64,000 nucleotides of DNA, from positions 1,594,264-1,658,263 of the forward strand of contig NZ_CP010835.1 in the NCBI RefSeq assembly GCF_001577775.1, in the 5' to 3' direction. Shown here piece after piece: positions 62,818-64,000 of this stretch; the first letter of the stretch is position 1, and each line of letters begins with the position of its first letter. This stretch comes from Pyrococcus kukulkanii (GTDB taxonomy: Archaea > Methanobacteriota_B > Thermococci > Thermococcales > Thermococcaceae). Made by a program: the position numbers and the translations under genes. The notes below the pieces were generated by a model. That model did no database searches and was not told where the DNA came from. It saw only the letters and a program-made list of their open reading frames with translations.

Positions 62818-63599
62818 AGAGGATATTCGTCCAAAATAGGGAATTAGTCGTTCCTGGAACTTTGCTGGCCCAGGGCCCATATAAAAATGGAAGGGGAACA
62901 TTCAAGGAAGGTTCAAGGATTTATTCTACTGTTATTGGTCTTGTCGACATTAAAGGAAATACCATAAGGGTAATACCCCTTGAGGGCCCCTATATTCCTG
63001 AAGTCGGCGACAATGTAATCGGGAAGATAGTGGACGTTAAGTTTTCAAGTTGGGTTGTAGATATCGGAGCTCCCTACCCAGCAACTCTTAAGATACAGGA
63101 CTATACCGATGAAAAAATAGACCTGATAAGAACTGACCTGAGGAAGTTCTTTGATATCGGGGACATAATCTATGCAAAGGTCAAAGCGATAAATGAGGTC
63201 AACAATATTGACCTAACAACAAAGGGCATGCCATTCAACGGTGGACCACTTAGGGGAGGTCAAATAGTGAAAATTACCCCCTCAAAGGTTCCTAGAGTCA
63301 TAGGAAAAGGCGGTTCAATGATAAACATGATAAAGAAGCTCACAATGAGCAGGATAATAGTAGGTCAGAATGGCTGGATATGGGTCAACAGCAAAAACGA
63401 TGCCCTAGAAAAGCTTGCCATTGAGGCGATATTGAAGATAGACAGGGAGAGTCACACAAGGGGGTTAACAGATAGGATAAAGTCTCTCCTCTTGTCAAGA
63501 CTTGAGGAGCTAAAGGAACAAGGAATTATTGAGGAAATACCTCAGCTTGAAGAGGAGCAAGAGGAGGAGAAGGTGGGAGAAAATGATGGAGAAACCTGA
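62814..63599 (+). CDS. rrp4: Exosome RNA-binding subunit Rrp4
   Basis: A 261-residue cap subunit of the archaeal exosome. An N-terminal domain ([18 protein letters not shown]) is followed by an S1 domain (residues about 60-135, [20 protein letters not shown]) and a KH domain ([20 protein letters not shown], then INMIKKL). It ends in an acidic tail. It feeds RNA into the Rrp41/Rrp42 ring. The 3' end overlaps rrp41 by 17 nt. Confidence 0.96.
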   Translation: MKRIFVQNRELVVPGTLLAQGPYKNGRGTFKEGSRIYSTVIGLVDIKGNTIRVIPLEGPYIPEVGDNVIGKIVDVKFSSWVVDIGAPYPATLKIQDYTDEKIDLIRTDLRKFFDIGDIIYAKVKAINEVNNIDLTTKGMPFNGGPLRGGQIVKITPSKVPRVIGKGGSMINMIKKLTMSRIIVGQNGWIWVNSKNDALEKLAIEAILKIDRESHTRGLTDRIKSLLLSRLEELKEQGIIEEIPQLEEEQEEEKVGENDGET

Positions 63600-64000
63600 G
63601 GATATCAAGCTTATTGATGAAAACGGTAGGAGAATTGATGGAAGGAAGAAGTATGAGCTAAGGCCAATAAAGATGAAGGTTGGAGTGTTGAAGAATGCAA
63701 ACGGTTCTGCATATATTGAATGGGGTAAGAACAAGATAATAGCGGCCGTTTATGGTCCAAGGGAGATACATCCCAAGCATCTTCAAAGGCCCGATAGAGC
63801 TATTCTGAGGGTTCGTTATAACATGGCTCCTTTCAGCGTTGAGGAAAGGAAGAAGCCTGGGCCTGATAGGAGGAGCATAGAGATAAGCAAGGTAATAAAG
63901 GGGGCACTTGAGCCAGCTTTAATCTTGGAAATGTTCCCCAGGACTGCAATAGATATCTTCATAGAGGTTCTTCAGGCAGATGCTGGAACTAGAGTCGCTG
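63583..64000 (+). CDS. rrp41: Exosome catalytic subunit Rrp41, 3' truncated by window end
   Basis: The first 139 codons of the phosphorolytic RNase PH-type subunit are visible: [20 protein letters not shown], then [20 protein letters not shown], the RNA-binding RNMAPFS-like [20 protein letters not shown] and [10 protein letters not shown] at the edge. Two adjacent ATGs (63583, 63586) are possible with GGTGGG upstream. With Rrp42 it degrades RNA 3' to 5'. The rest lies outside the window. Confidence 0.95.
   Translation, partial: MMEKPEDIKLIDENGRRIDGRKKYELRPIKMKVGVLKNANGSAYIEWGKNKIIAAVYGPREIHPKHLQRPDRAILRVRYNMAPFSVEERKKPGPDRRSIEISKVIKGALEPALILEMFPRTAIDIFIEVLQADAGTRVA

Noticed and set aside
1..64000. 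CRISPR arrays, tRNA or rRNA genes, insertion sequences and inteins
   Set aside because: No regularly spaced repeats, no cloverleaf-like GC-rich segments with TTCGA arms, no transposase motifs and no intein blocks were seen on reading both strands; a tRNA or Rfam model scan would be decisive.

Overview
The window comes from a hyperthermophilic archaeon of the genus Pyrococcus (Thermococcales). Evidence: the glutamate dehydrogenase and LrpA proteins are nearly identical to those I remember from P. furiosus. There is a full archaeal information-processing set (topoisomerase VI, aRF1, aIF1A, RIO1, Dim2-like KH protein, SBDS, Rrp4/Rrp41, proteasome alpha, RNase P subunit). Promoters are AT-rich with TATA boxes, ribosome binding sites are strong GGTGAT/GGAGGTG types, and genes are tightly packed with 4-nt overlaps. 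The kojibiose-type phosphorylase locus is compatible with a strain like Pyrococcus sp. ST04, where I recall such a pathway being reported; that strain guess is inference. No tRNA, rRNA, CRISPR array, insertion sequence or intein was recognised.

Layout. 1-4.7 kb: end of a SpoIIM-type membrane protein, a DUF354 glycosyltransferase-like protein, and a wecC-wecB pair making UDP-ManNAcA. 4.7-12.9 kb: a catabolic island with a four-gene sugar ABC transporter divergent from a TrmB-like regulator, a beta-phosphoglucomutase-type HAD phosphatase and a GH65 disaccharide phosphorylase. 12.9-31 kb: mostly housekeeping (phosphoesterase, radical SAM-TRAM protein, GlyRS, arginine decarboxylase, PP-loop ATPase, inositol-1-phosphate synthase, RtcB, RNase P subunit, MinD, AMP phosphorylase, glycosyltransferase, MoaD-like protein, Na+/H+ antiporter). 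31-43 kb: gdhA-lrpA, gamma-carbonic anhydrase-like protein, cis-prenyltransferase, dCMP deaminase, an M48 peptidase/BlaI-type regulator pair, aRF1, trpB2, D-aminopeptidase, hypA-hypB. 43-49 kb: Nudix, PfkB kinase, SFM1-like methyltransferase, DUF89 phosphatase, HypE-like protein, SppA. 48.9-55.2 kb: a long co-directional operon aIF1A-RIO1-KH-top6B-top6A-DUF530-DUF1699, ending in a decayed frameshifted gene. 56-60.6 kb: tldE-tldD and, divergent from tldD, an accessory cassette of one secreted Cys-rich protein and two four-helix membrane proteins plus a decayed duplicate. 60.6-64 kb: ACT regulator and the proteasome/exosome superoperon (psmA-SBDS-rrp4-rrp41).

Besides protein genes, I recognise three convincing and one weaker C/D box sRNA genes (13.6, 31.0, 43.0 and 33.2 kb), all sitting at gene ends or overlapping stop codons. 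A GC-rich island at 19.5-19.6 kb has nested inverted repeats, and several compact divergent promoters appear to drive leaderless transcripts.

The most novel candidate is the 59.0-60.6 kb cassette: a 230-residue exported precursor with 16 cysteines in its last 77 residues, followed by small membrane proteins and located next to tldD/tldE. The architecture recalls halocin C8-like bacteriocin precursors with immunity proteins. This is inference that needs similarity searches and expression data.
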